A DNA stretch of 64,000 bases, from NCBI GenBank assembly GCA_009869945.1, contig WIXG01000206.1:1-64000 (forward strand), given 5' to 3'. Position numbers and translations under genes: made by a program. The notes under the pieces were generated by a model that searched no databases, was not told the origin of the DNA, and saw only the letters and a program-made list of their open reading frames with translations. Shown in pieces: positions 37,001 to 50,544 of this stretch; positions within the stretch are counted from its first letter, which is position 1, and every line of letters starts with the position of its first letter. Source of the DNA: Mesaphorura yosii. Its lineage: Eukaryota; Arthropoda; Collembola; Poduromorpha; Tullbergiidae.

Positions 37001-40000
37001 GGAGCATAAAACCGAATCCGTGAGAGTTTGCTGGATCTTTGCTTGTTGTCCTTCGACGGTGAACAAATGCGTGACTATTCCAATCCGAAATGCGCCAAAG
37101 TCCAGAACGCTGTTGCCACTGCTGCCGTCGTGTACATGCATTGCGTATTTGTGTCGCGCATTAATCTTTGAAAAGTGCTGATCTAAGAATAAGATAAATA
37201 TTTTATTACACAAATGTCAGCCATAAATTCAGTCGCAGATGAAAGAAAAGAGAGTCGTGGGCCAAGAAACTCATCTCGCATGTTTTCAGCGACGCCTTTG
37301 AAAATATGATAAAATGTGGTCCCGATTTAATTCTGCACGATTATTTATACCTGGGAGACATATTTCCAAGAAAGTTTTGCATAAGTAATGCTTCTCGAGC
37401 TCAAACTGTGTGCTACACCACACCAACACCGAACCAAGTTATCAGCTCGGCTGGCTCGGCTGGCAGTGTACTCGTATGAGTAATTTATGGGAACGGCCGA
37501 GAAGCGTGTAAAATGCAACAACTGTTCACAGTTTATGGTGCCAGAGAATCTGCAAATCTGCATAGAAGTCTTACACGAATTCTTCTCTGAACGAAAATAA
37601 TCTGCGTTTTTGGCTGACCACTTCTAATAACACAGTAAGTAACTGGTCCATTAATTAATTAGAGGAATCACGAAAGAATTACGGCAATTCCACGAAGGAA
37701 TTTGTGACTTTTCGCCGCCGTCGTCGTTGTCGTTGTCTTCACCAAGTCTCCGCAGCGCAGTCAGCAGTGCATTGCTGTGGTGTGAAGGTATTTCGATTGA
37801 AGACAGGCAGTGAGAATAATTCCCTTCTGGCAGTGGATGGCCAAAGCCAAAACCAAAGTGTTTTAACAGAAAAAGGCAATATATGTTATGGATAATGGAT
37901 CCCGATCTCGAATCTTGTGTCTTGAGGAAGTCAAATGTTGTAATAAAAAGGAGGTTGACTTTTTTAATGCCCTGCCGGTGCGTGTCTTGGCCGAGGACGA
38001 GATTAAAGAATGGGGGAAAGAAGGAAAGAAGAGCCAAAAATAAAAGTGTTGGATTTGAACGACCGTAATTTATTGGCGACGACTCCTCTTCGTTTCACCT
38101 TCGTCGTTGTCGTCGTTGAAGTCCTTTGAGGTTGTCTGCTGTGAATTATAGTCCATGGCGTACTTCATGTTTCCATTCAGATAATAATTTACATTGGAAC
38201 ATGAAAAAGACGTGTTACGCGTGACGCGTTTCTCATTCTTTCCTGGTTTCTTCCCTGGCTCGCTCTTCTTTCTTCTTTGAATTGAATAATGTGTCTTATC
38301 AGCCATGTCAAATATAATTACTGAAGTGTTTCATAATGAAACAGAAAGCAGAAGGGTGAAGAAATGAAAAGCAAAGAGCGAAGAGCGACTATTGCTGTTA
38401 TAATTAAGGTTTCGTAGTGGAGGAAAGGAAAGGCAGGCGGAGAAGATTCACGTCCCGTCCGTCCACGTCTTTGTTGAAATGAACTCATTTGGCATTTAAT
38501 AAGAGAAAGATAACGAGTCGAGAACGAGTTATGTGCATGCACACAGGAAGGACAAAATGGGATGGGTAGACAAGAGGTTGGACATGGCTTATCAACAATC
38601 AACTTCTTTTATTCTGTTTTTATTCTGCTGCTGCTGCTCTCGAGATAGCATAAATAATGATAAATTGCGACATTTCAAAGCACTGCCTTTACGGAAAAGG
38701 ACACGACACTCGCGCAGTAAGAAACAGTAGCTCGAACAAGAAAATAATGGAACCAAAAAAATAATTAACATGTACGACGTGCCCGTGGACTGGACGCTTC
38801 TTTCAATATTTATGACCCGTTTTAGTCTTTCTCGTCTCCGCATTACATTGCTAGTGGCAAGTAGCGGAGCAGCAAAAAGAAATTAACTTTTCAATTGACT
38901 CTGCATTGCACTGCCTGCCTTTGATAATGGTTTTTTGCACTCGCGATTGCGTTGTCGTGTCATTATCTGCCATGCCATTGTCATTACGATTATGCCATGT
39001 CTTCGTTTGTCTTCGAGTGCATTAGCGTAAGCTCATAAATTTTATTAATGTTGACCATTTGCAGTCAATGCAAATCATTCGAAGCTCCGCATGCGTGGAT
39101 AGATAGACGCATCGTAAATTATTGAGTGAGAACAGAACGATATGCGATGCGACAGATTTATTTGCAATTGGCTTGCTAATGAATTCTTTCTCGAGGAGCA
39201 TTATCGCTTAATGAAGACAAAGACCCACAGCTCCAAAGCTCAAAACGGAATCTTGCCAAGAAGAGACAGGACAGAACGGGACAACTGACTCGTATAATTC
39301 AGACCACCTGGGACAGCTGCCACTTCATTTCTTGCGACCGGCAATGGCAATTGTAATCGGCAATTAAGAAGCCCTCATTCATAAATCAAGTACAGAGTGA
39401 GTTGTGAGAATGACCTCGTAATGGACGATGCCAGGACGCGGAAGCGCTTCATTTCAACGTGCATGTTGCTGAAAATTGAGTAGAGGCAAAATTTATGGAA
39501 GACGTTCAGCGCCCGACTGTTTAAGCACGTACCCGCCGCAGAGTAGGCAGAAAATATGGTTATTATTTTATAATCATTTTACGATGACATGTCACGACAA
39601 ATCTGAATGAATCGTGTGAAGGCCTACTAATGAACCACAAACCGGTGGTGTTTGTTTTCCCTTGCCTCACCTTGTCTGGCCGCTAGTAGGCTCTTTGCAA
39701 CGAAATTGCAAATTGCATGCCTCGATGCAATACTGTACAAACGACGACTGCGACTGACCCTTCAATCAATCAATCACTCAAATCGTGCATCGGATGTCGT
39801 GTCAAGTATCATTTACGTGCTTTGTGCCTTGTGTTTTATGCATTCTTCTTCAAATGAATAACTCACAGCATCAAAAGCAATGAAATCGTCTGATAAAACG
39901 TTGAATGACTTGTTACTCAGTTTTTACGAGTCAGTCAAATTGTCATGTTGGACGTTGACTGAATACCAATATGCGATTTGGATTTGTAATTTCCTGTGCT

Positions 40001-40186
40001 GAGCCCAATTAAAAATTAAGATATGAACGTTTGACGGTGACGGTGGCGCAAGCAAAAAGCAGACATGACTTGAACCGAAGCACAGCTCTCATCATCGCTT
40101 CGTTCGTCTTCGTGGTTGCCTGTCAGTCACTCGCTCACTCAGCCGTAGATTTGGCTTGACGGGACTTTTTGGCTCTGCACTGCAAT

Positions 40187-40330
40187 TTTATGGCCCTCGT
40201 CTCCCATAAAACCCACCCAAATTGTGCATTACACACAGCGAGCGCATAATCACAAGGTCGTAAAATTCGTACATGAGATTTTATGATTTTATTTTGTCTA
40301 TTTTGCATCAGCACGGCGAATACTTTTATG
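40187..40330. promoter_or_regulatory. TTTATG/CATAAA cluster A (4 sites in 144 bp)
   Basis: TTTATG occurs at 40187, 40280 and 40325, and CATAAA at 40205. In sequence of this composition about 0.1 would be expected by chance. The core matches what posterior Hox (Abdominal-B class) and Caudal-type homeodomains bind; that role is inference only. Confidence 0.3.
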
Positions 40331-40432
40331 ATGCGGCTCTCAGGTTAATTTATTACCAAGTTTTTTCGTAGCTGATAAGCAAATCGCAGGCAGCAATCGT
40401 GAAGTCGAGGAAATGCACGTCAAGAGTCTTGG

Positions 40433-40450
40433 CAAGTCAAGTCAAGTCAG
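40433..40450. repeat. (CAAGT)3 pentanucleotide repeat
   Basis: Three perfect CAAGT units and a trailing CA. A related AGTCAAGTCAAGTCT motif recurs near 45440. Confidence 0.8.
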
Positions 40451-42994
40451 CAACCAATTCAGGCGGATTAAAAGGAAAAGAAGAAATTCTACTTTTTGTG
40501 TTAACACCTGACGCAGCTGACTGCTGACTTTTACATGTAAATTTATGTGCAACGTGAGCGCAGGAGGATGATCGTGTTGGTGTTGGAGGGGTTTGTCGGT
40601 CGTGACAACGTCGACGGACGTACATGAGCAGAACAATTCAGTGACGCGATGTGTTGGAGGATTCAAGAAGCCGTTGGACAACTCAATTATTGTTGGTTCG
40701 ACTAAATTAATGAAATCTCCGGCCAAGAAAAAATGAGCAGCGACATCAATTGATATTTAATTAGTCAATGAATTACCAGCGTGGATTTCGTACTTTATCG
40801 GAAAAAGGCAGAAAACTAAGTCGGCCTTCGCGGTTGTTCAAGCTGTCCAGTTCGAACCGAAGTAATAATTGTTTTTATTACCCTACATTAAAATGTAGCG
40901 AGGGCATTCGATTCGCCATTCGCCTTACGCGAGTGACAAGTCATAACTGTCCAAGGTGGACTCATAAAACTCCAAATGCCATTATTACGCCGTAATTTAG
41001 GGTTCAAACGTCGGAGTCGACGTCGATGTCGATTCAGGGAAACGGTTGCAAATTACAGAATGCGGGCAGCGACAGCGGCAGCGACAACACCGGCCAGCAG
41101 CAAGGCTGTTATTATTTCCCCCGTTTTATGTTCTTGCTTTCTGTTAATTTGATCCTAATGAAATGGTCCTGCAGAGTAATAAAAGACCGACCCACCTAAC
41201 AAAGTCGAGTCCAGTCGTCCAGTCGTAATCGTAATGTGACCGTTCTGTTCCGTCGTCAGAGTGTGTTTAGCAGAATTGGAGAGAGACATAACGCGGTACG
41301 CGGTTGTTATTTGAGTAAACTATAATTTGGTGGTCTATTATTATGTTATTGCGTCCAGACTCTATCATTTCAACCCAAACATTGTTTCACAAGAATTTCC
41401 GTCTGGCACCAACAGGCCAGGCCAGACCAGGCCAAGAGTCTGAGAACACTGACCACTTTTATTAACGAGCCAAGTGGGCTTTGACTTCGGGCTCCAATTA
41501 ATGGAGCTGGGTAGCCCACAACGCAACACAACGTGCAATTAATAAACTGGAACAAAAGTCGATGGAATACGAAATACGTGCATTGGATTTGTGCCATGGC
41601 GCTGTCATTAACTATGTGAATGTGAACCCGGTGAGTCATACAAGACACAAGACCACACTTCCTTTGTTTACAGAAACTCGATGTCCAGTGACCAAATTAC
41701 AAGTGTGTGTTGGTCGTTGGAGATCGTGGTCGGTCGTTGTCCTGTCTCCTGTAATTATAATGATTAGTCATAAATTGCACATTGCGAGTCTCTGCTGGAG
41801 GGGTATGAATTTTGTTGCCTCGTTTTCACCAAACTTCAACGTTGCTGCCAAGTGGTATATCAGTTTAATAAGGTGAAAACTGGATAAATAATGCAAACAC
41901 ACGCAACGCCACGGCTACGGCCACAGCGAGATTCGCATTCGTGGAGAAACCGGTAGAAGGATGCTCTGCTCGGATTGTTTATTCAAGCAACGAATTACGA
42001 ATATAGGACAAAAGTGGTTTTATTGTCTCTGTGCGTCCGCGTATTGCCAGTATTTGTGTTTATTATGCTGCGCTGCTATGCTGCTACAAACAACAATATA
42101 ATCGTAATAACGCACACGGGATAATAGCTGTCAATAAAAGGTGAGCATGCCATAGCATAAAACTCCTCGCCACTCAACGTCAAACAACTCAACGCTTTTC
42201 CTTTCGTGTTCCATTCGCATTCGTTGTTGGTTGTTCTGAATGAATTTTACAGCGTCGCGTCGTCGTTGGTCCGTCGCGTCCGCATAAAACCAAAGTCATA
42301 ACTACCATTTTATGGACCTCATATAAAGTAATTTAATTTTATACGATTTCATTTTATGCGCTGTGCTCCATACAAAGAGGAAATACGCTTAAAACTTCCA
42401 TTTACTTTGTACGACTGACTGTGATTGCAATTGCAATAATGGTCTTATTATTTTATTACATGTTCTCTCCACAACAGCGCACATTAAGTCATAAATTTTA
42501 CACTCACCTGTCTCATTATTCGTCGACCGCGGCGCGTAGCACAGCGTTGGGTGAGATAAGTATCTATCGAGAAATACACTAGCGCGAGCATGCGATAATC
42601 AAAATAAGACACTAATAAAACTGTTGCACTTCTTCTCCTCCTGCCCATGCCTATTACGGTTGTGGCTTGTATTCCACGCTCGAGCAACACTTTAACAGCA
42701 ACGCGCAGCATACTCGAGTCGAATAGAGCGAAGAAGCTAAACAAAGCAATAAATATTTTATAATGAAACAATGCTACAACGTCTTACAAGACAAAGTCGA
42801 AGAACGCTTGCACTCGCACTCGTCGTTATTGTTAAGAGGCATTATAAAAAGTGAATTTATTACGCGCAATACTTCAACCGGCCGTTATTATTATTGTATT
42901 GCTTGTTGTACGCTTGTAGAGCAAAAGGAATTGGTTGCACTCATAAAACGGCGGATGTGTAAAATTTATTGCTGCGCTGCCGAGAGGTAATCGC

Positions 42995-43008
42995 ACGTAC
43001 GCGTACGT
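42995..43008. repeat. 14-bp palindrome ACGTACGCGTACGT
   Basis: A perfect self-complementary, alternating purine-pyrimidine stretch that continues as ACGT on the right. Confidence 0.85.
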
Positions 43009-43277
43009 ACGTGGGCCGCAGACGCAGTGCTATTCTGCTTTTATAATGTATATAATTTTGGCATTATAAAAATATATTGCGTTTCATCGTTGCGGTCGGC
43101 TTGTAAATAAAATTGTAAAAAATGCGCTTGAAACTTTGTAGAGCTGCCGATAAGCCAAGCATTCACGCATTTACGATTTACGACCATGATCATATTTCAC
43201 CATCATAATTTTGGCGATCGTGAACGAGTAAATCATACGAAATCCTCTGACAGGTGCCGATGCTTTTAATTGAAGCC

Positions 43278-43291
43278 CGTCGACGTCGACG
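43278..43291. repeat. 14-bp palindrome CGTCGACGTCGACG
   Basis: Perfectly self-complementary and also a period-6 tandem (GTCGAC twice), in otherwise AT-rich DNA. Confidence 0.85.
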
Positions 43292-44858
43292 TCCGATGAT
43301 GTTAATGAGCAGCGTGAATAAGCCAGCCGCGTTGATTGTTGATCATTAGCCGAAACCGCGCTCACAAAACGCACACGCAAAAGGGCAGGCAGTCTGCCAA
43401 AATTTATGACCCCAAAATTCTGCCGCGTTGTTTCCCATTGTAAACAAATTTATGGCCAATCTTGTCCGACCTGATCACATTATCCTCCTTACACGATGTG
43501 TCTGCCATTCGTTTAATACAAATGACAGCCTTTTATGACCAACCACTATAATTATGTTATGCAAATACGTGCTCATTATGCCCATCAATTACCTGCCTGC
43601 TGGCCTGGCCTTTCTACCTTTGTGTCTAGTTGTAAAGTATTTGGGAAATTTGGAGATGGTAATTAATCACGCGGGGAACAATGCGGCATAGTCAATGACA
43701 TATGCAAAAATCTTATCGATTCGAAAGTAACTAATTTGAATACTGCAGAGCTGCCTTGGCTCAGCGCGGCGGTGTCATTCGGTAATTTATGGCGAAAAAA
43801 TGGACTATTCTAAATTCTTTATTCCTTGGCCAGCCTTGGAATTGAACTGGAGCCATAGATAAAATACGAGTCCACGAGCTGTCGTCATCTGGGTTTTCGA
43901 GTTTTCGACTGTCGATTTATTGCTCCGAGGGCAGAGCAGAGCGTGTCTTCACTTGGATCTTCACTTTCGCAAAGTATTGCCAATTGCCAGCTCAATTAAT
44001 TCAGACTGGCCCTAATCAGCGGCACAGCAAGGCAGCCAGGCCAGGCAAGAGCAAAACGTATGGGTTTCGAGTTGAAGTGTGCAAAATGCAGGCGTTTGGA
44101 GGCTGGAATGTGTTGTTGTGTCGTGGCGGTCTTGGCAGTGGTACAGAGCGATTTATTTTGTAGATTAATGTGCGTTCTTCCTTTCATTTCATGTGGTTGA
44201 GCAAAGTTGAGAACTCACGGAAACTAATACGCTTGCTTGCCTGTCTAGTGTGCCATGCCGTGCCATGCGGCAGCCACGCACAGTGAAAGAGACACTAATA
44301 AGTTTGAATTTTGAGAAATGATGCAAAGAAGGCGAGAATCCATTATAAAAATGACATGGATGAATGAATGTGCTCTCGGCTACGAGTTAGGAGCAGTGAA
44401 AAGAATGAGAGTGTCACGAGCATTATTCCATTCTTCTCCGTCGCGTCGCCGTGTTCGTGTTCCCATCAACCATGTAATCTCTTTGGATTTTTCTTTTGTG
44501 CGAGCCTGCACTCCTTTCCTCTCTTCGGCTCGTCTTTGGCCGTGGCTGGATTCTCCTTTGGCGTTGCTGGTTTTCACTCAACACAGCGCTTGGCTCAGTC
44601 GTCAGACTCAATCTACTTCCTCTTGAATGAGTCTGAATAATTTTGTGGGAGAATCCAACTCGACTTGGTTGGTCATTCATTTCATCTGCTGCTTCTCTTC
44701 TAGCTCCTTTCGCTGCGCTTGCTTTAAGGATCTGACGTGATCAGGTTGCACAAATGCACGAGTCATTGTTCAAGTTCTGCGTGAAGATGTGTGCATTAAA
44801 GGACTGTCACTGCAAACTGCAAACGGATGTTTGGCATTGTGTGCTTGTGCTTTCGATC

Positions 44859-44873
44859 TGCACTGCACTGCAC
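44859..44873. repeat. (TGCAC)3 pentanucleotide repeat
   Basis: Three perfect TGCAC units. Confidence 0.8.
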
Positions 44874-47430
44874 ACTACAACGCGCTGATTGAAATTCTAA
44901 CCAGCTCACAAGGCTCAACGAGGTTCCTCTTAAAAATTTCATTCTTTTCCCGTTTTCCATGAAGAGATTAACCTTGCAATTGCATTGCGTTGCAGAAAGC
45001 GCGTAATGCAAATGAGGAGTCGGACTCGACTCAGCTGAGAATTGACTTGGCCGTGCCGTGCCAGAAAAAGAATCAGTGGAATAAAATGTTGAAAGAAAAC
45101 TTGAACTCGAAGAAAGGAACTGACATTAAGACCAAGAACGACCAAGAACTGCTGTACTGCGTGGAAGATACCAAACCTAAACCAAACCACAAAGAGCTTG
45201 ATGTTCTGGTCTAACTTGTTGCGCTCCGTGCCTTCCAGAACGCTTGCTCGAGTGGCTGAGAACCATCAAAGATTCATCCTCGTCTTCCTCGTACGAGTCT
45301 CTTCTCTTCAGGTACGAGAAACGAGAGCTTAGAGCAAGAAAGCAAGATGTATGTCTTCATGGTCGAATAAAAGTGAAGTTAACATTATTACACGTTTCCT
45401 CACATTGTCAAGACTTGTTACCACGATTGTCAGTCAAAGTCAAGTCAAGTCTGGCCAGGGCCTGAAAAAGAAGAGGTTGGATTTTAATTCAAGTTTATTG
45501 ATTAACTTATTACGGCCAACACTGCTGCTCCGGCTCGGCTACTTACTTTAGCACGGTTCACTGCCCACGACAACTTGCATATAAGCACGAATACAAGTCG
45601 AGTGTTATTATTTGACTTGCTAATCGCAATCAATCAGCCGGCCGAAGAGTACGAACTGCAGTTGAGATTGCGATTGGCAAATTGAATTTTTGTGTAGGCA
45701 GACACCAAAATCCTATACTGACAAGGTCAGACTTGTCAGTGCTCCTATGCTGCTGTGATTCAGTGAGGAAGAGTTTAACGCAGTGACTAATGAGCTGACA
45801 TTCATCACGGTCGAAGTCGTAGTTGTAATTTTGGCAGAGACACAAAACAGCAGAGTTCAAGTTGTTTCGCGAGATAACTCATTCATCGCATCTCGCAGTA
45901 TTTTGCATTGAGATTACAGTAGATTAAAAAATCTTCCTGCCAGCCACTTTTGCCGTCATTCTGCTTTCCACCCATCAAACCCGTCAGTCACGTCATGCGT
46001 CATGTCGGAGTCCATCTGAGCCTGATAATTTATCTTGTACAACAGGAGACGATTATCATTACGCGCTGAATGGGCTGAAGGTTGCATTTCTTTTGTGTGC
46101 CATGGAGTATTTTACTTTTTCATTGGAGGTGGTCGTCAAGAAGAAGTAGAAGCGGCGCAGCAGCAGCGCGGTGGTAATATTTCATCGTTAATGTGTGCCC
46201 GTACTATAAATAATACCCACGGACTTCTTTTGAGGTGCTCTCCCGCTGACACACATGTCCACCTCCTGCGGCGAACAAGATGAGATGTTTTCTCCACCCA
46301 GCCAGAGTAGAGTCCTTTCATTATTTCAAATACGCATACACCAACACGAGGAATAAAGAATTGGACGATGGCAATCACAGTTTCGACTTTCAAAAGTTTG
46401 CAGACATCCGAGCCGGTCCTTTCAACGTTTCAACTCTTTTCCTGTTCCATAAATCCTTTCACCTTGTCATCAATCACGAACCGCACGGAATATGAAGCTT
46501 GTTTGTAAATCAAAGTGCGGCTGCAGTCGGCTATTCCATGTGCCTTTGCAAAAATTGATCTGCATTTAAATCAACCACGCGATACTCCGAAATGTAAATA
46601 CTCCTTACCCGTACCCGAGTAATGCAAATGCATTACTCTCGTTCACGTTCACAGCACAGAAATTCAAAGCGATAGCGTAAGTGATTTGCATGTCATTTTC
46701 ACCAACTTGATCAAGTGACAGCTGTCTTCTCCATAAATACAAGCACAATCTCATGGCTTCATGAAGAGATGATGAAACGAACCTTGTTCGAGACAATGAG
46801 CTGCCTGCTCTCGAATCTGTTGCATGGTTAAATACTTCACTGCAACTGAAATCGAAAACCTACTACGAAACGAAGCCTGAGCTGTCTAATTTTTGCCTGT
46901 CTTGTCTTCCTCTTCCAACTTGCTCGAATTGAATTTCAATCACAGAAGCAACGACGGCGACGGCGACGTGGTAGATCTTTGTTCTCCTGTTTTGCTTGCG
47001 AGTTTGAATCTTGTCATTGTCATTGACAGGTGGAGGAATGAGAATGAGAACCGTTCTGCCATTCCAGTCGTTCAGGCTTCGTGTGTACATGGATGTCATG
47101 CAAGCAAAGAAGAAGCCGGAATTGTGTGTCAGCATTTTCAAGACAAAACGTCGGAGACATGTGGTGCCTGAAATGTGTGCTAAATGCTGCCTAGATGAAA
47201 TGACACTTGAATTTCTAAGAACTTGTCTCTGTCTTTTCTCTGCGGTGCGCTGGCGAACCAGTAAATAAACAATAACACGCAAGTTGTTCTTAATTGTCGT
47301 CCACTTCATTCACTTGTCAAGTGTCAGTTATCATTTGGCCAGGCAGGCAGGCTAGCCTGCGTGCTATACGCATTCTACACCGAGACCGGAACACAAAGAC
47401 CCGCAGTTTTCTATTGTCAACTGCTGCCGG

Positions 47431-47452
47431 GCCAGGCCAGGCCAGGCCAGCC
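47431..47452. repeat. (GCCAG)4 pentanucleotide repeat
   Basis: Four perfect GCCAG units and a partial CC, the longest pentamer array noticed in the window. Confidence 0.85.
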
Positions 47453-49051
47453 AAAAGCAACAGGAAAATCAGGCAGATACGAACAGAGACACAATGCGAC
47501 CTTTGATGATGATGATGAAGATGACAATAACAAGCTGTCATTTCTCCCTTCAATTTCATCAAATTACACTCGCTTCACCAGCACAGCAAAGCACGGCGTG
47601 GCCCAACAAGATAGGCTGACAGACGGACAGCAGCGTTTCGTTTGTCTTCATGTTAATTTCAATGACTGATGTCAATCGAACTGTTCCCTCATAATAATTA
47701 TGTACACTTCAATCAATACGCGGAGTTTTAAGTGCGTTGTTATCCTGAAGGACGCTTTTTCAACACGCCCGACCGTTCTTGAACTGAACGAACGCTGGAA
47801 GTGCGTACTGTTTGAGGATTCTGACGAATGCCAGTCATGTTGACGTTGAATAGCTCTCGGACGACGGATGATTCGAGAAAGGGAAGACAGACGATTGAAG
47901 GTTTCAGATAGCATGAACGTGAATGCAGCCTGAGTTTTTGATAGAGAAAAGGAAAGTCAAAGTCACTGAAATGTTTTCAAACTCAATTTTATCTCGTATC
48001 GCTTTATTTTGTTCTTGCTTAAATTCCAGCACACCAAAGTCGAATATCGAAAATTCCCAATTCAGCCAAATCAGAGACTGATATTTTCCCAATCCACGAA
48101 ATACTTTTGTAATCCTCTTCCAAATTGGGCCGGAACCCTTCATTTCATTAGCGTAATTATGATTCTTCACATTTAATCATGAAATTACATGTCGGGCATC
48201 GACCAGTCTCTCGGGAAGAATCGAACCCAACCATTTCCAATTAAATCCGGCTATACTTTATTACAATACGTGTTATTATTCGACTCGACGTAGTCTGCAT
48301 TATTTTTATAATCACGTGTGGCTGGCTCCGTCGGCTGCGTCTGCACCACATCGCACTGAAATTACTTTAATTTTTCTAATTTTTGGAGTCTTTCTGCCTT
48401 TTTACTCCAATTCCATCGTCTTCTTCACGTTGCCTTCAAAATTCAGTTTTTATCCCATTTTTGAGCATTACTGCACTGTTATTAGTTATTAGTTATGTGC
48501 GTGCTGTGGAAATGATGCCACGGTCGCGACCCGCGACCGTAAATAATAGTTCGATGCAATCAATCTAGAAATAAATAGAGCCAAGTCAAGCCAAGAGGTC
48601 ATCCCCGATTATGATGATACGTTCTAGTCTCTTCTCGCTAAAAAGTCAACTGATTTTGACCTTTTCCTCGTGGCTATCTCATCGTGGCGTGGCACACACC
48701 GCCACTCCAGCAGTCGTCTGCCCTCAGCCAAGCGCTTGAACAGGGGCCAAGATAATCCAGCCTTTTGCCGTTGCCGTCTCCGCTGTTGTTCGCTCGCTCG
48801 GCATCATAATTTTCGATTATGACAGCTTTTAATTCACTGTGACAGAGCACCTTGACAGACGGATGAAATCTGGCGATGATAATGGCTCGAGATCCGATGA
48901 GACAAGGGCCAGGCAATTTATGGTCTGCCCCGCTCCATCAGGACAATGATGGGGGAAAATCCTATAAATTTATGGCTGTAAATGTTATCTTATTTTCTAT
49001 GCTTTCAAGGCTGACTGATTCAAAAGAGAATATTAAAATCGTGCGTGCATT

Positions 49052-49065
49052 TGCGCGTACGCGCA
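49052..49065. repeat. 14-bp palindrome TGCGCGTACGCGCA
   Basis: A perfectly self-complementary, alternating purine-pyrimidine sequence followed two bases later by CATAAAA. Confidence 0.85.
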
Positions 49066-50526
49066 CGCATAAAAGCTTAGTGTCATTTCACTTTATTACC
49101 GTCTCACGGCAGTCGCATTGACACAACTCAACAACACAAACGCAACAGTCGCACTGTGTATTGTTATAATCTTGAATTTTAATGGAATTTTACGTTACAA
49201 TGTTTAAAAGGCAAAGGAGTATATAAGTTGAGGATTAAAGTCAACTCAAATTTCACGTCACGTCAATTTATTCACGACTCGATGGACTTTACCAATTTAT
49301 AAAAATTCTCCCCTTCTCAACGAGCTACTCGCTACTCTTGTGGCTCTCATGCAGAAAGGAGTTTCGACTTGAAAGGCAAGGGATATTCTATTAAAACGTA
49401 GACAATCTGTCAGTTTCGTTTTCATCACGAAACAAGCCTTGCAAAACTCGCTGCTGCTTTATTTCAGGTTCTTTGCCACAGGAGAAGGTTTATGATCATC
49501 TTGATTAGTTTTATGGTTCAGTCTGTTGGTTATTTCCGCTACGTACCCTGCATACTTAATTTAACATGCAGTGCTCTCTTCACTTGCCTTGACTGGCCGT
49601 TCTCCTTCGCGGGACAGTTTTAATTTTGATAAGCTCATTCAAACTTAAAATTTAAATTCAAATCAAAAGCCAATGCCAATTGCAATTGTTGAGCAATTTA
49701 TTGCAATCCGCATTTTTGAGGTACAATTGCAATGGCAATAATCATAATGACGATGGTCTGCCTAGCTTAAGACTGCCCGGCAGAAGTTTACAGAAGCTCG
49801 CGTACGCGTACATTTATTTAAATTGTGCAATAAACGAATGCAGTAGGAGACAAGTTACATTTGTTAACTCGCACAGAGATTAAGCCGCAGCCGCAGCAGC
49901 TTGTGTGCCCATTCCTCGTTCTTATCTCATCACAGCGGTCTGGTCATAGTCATTATTCTTCATTCTAAAAGAATAATGGCAGAAGAGTTTTCTTCTTGTG
50001 AGGTTTAATTCATCACTTTATTCAGGCACAGGCCGAGGCCGACCGTTGCTCGGTGCTCCAAGAACCACGCATTATGCGTAAGAAGAAAGCTGAAAACTGA
50101 AAGCTGTTGAATGAGACTCGACAGCATTCTGCATTCTTGCTGCCCATAAAACGATTCTCCTCAACATGCAACAATAAACAAAGTGGTTTCCCTACCTGTG
50201 CGCCTGACTGGCGCACATTAAAAAGTCAAGTCGAAAGGTGGCGGATTTTAACATTTTCTACAACAAAAGAATGACATCCACATAACGAGGCCATAAATTA
50301 GGTAATGAATAATTGAAGAGACAACAGAATGGGCAAGATTAACAAGTTGGACCCGAGTTAGTGTTTCACGAAGAAGCAAGCACGCCACCATTAGCCTACG
50401 TCCCATTCAGGATAAAAACTGTAAAACGAGTCAAAGTCAAAAGTGACGACACGACGGTTCACTCAAGAAAAGACGAACGACGGCCTCGAGGAAATGGCCA
50501 AGCACTTAAATCAAACAGTGTCATCA

Positions 50527-50544
50527 GCTCGCTCGCTCGCTCGC
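50527..50544. repeat. (GCTC)4 tetranucleotide repeat
   Basis: Four perfect GCTC units and a trailing GC. Confidence 0.8.

Noticed and set aside
48210-48240. B-box-like GGGTTCGATTC on the minus strand
   Set aside because: The flanking T-stem does not pair and no A box lies at the required distance.
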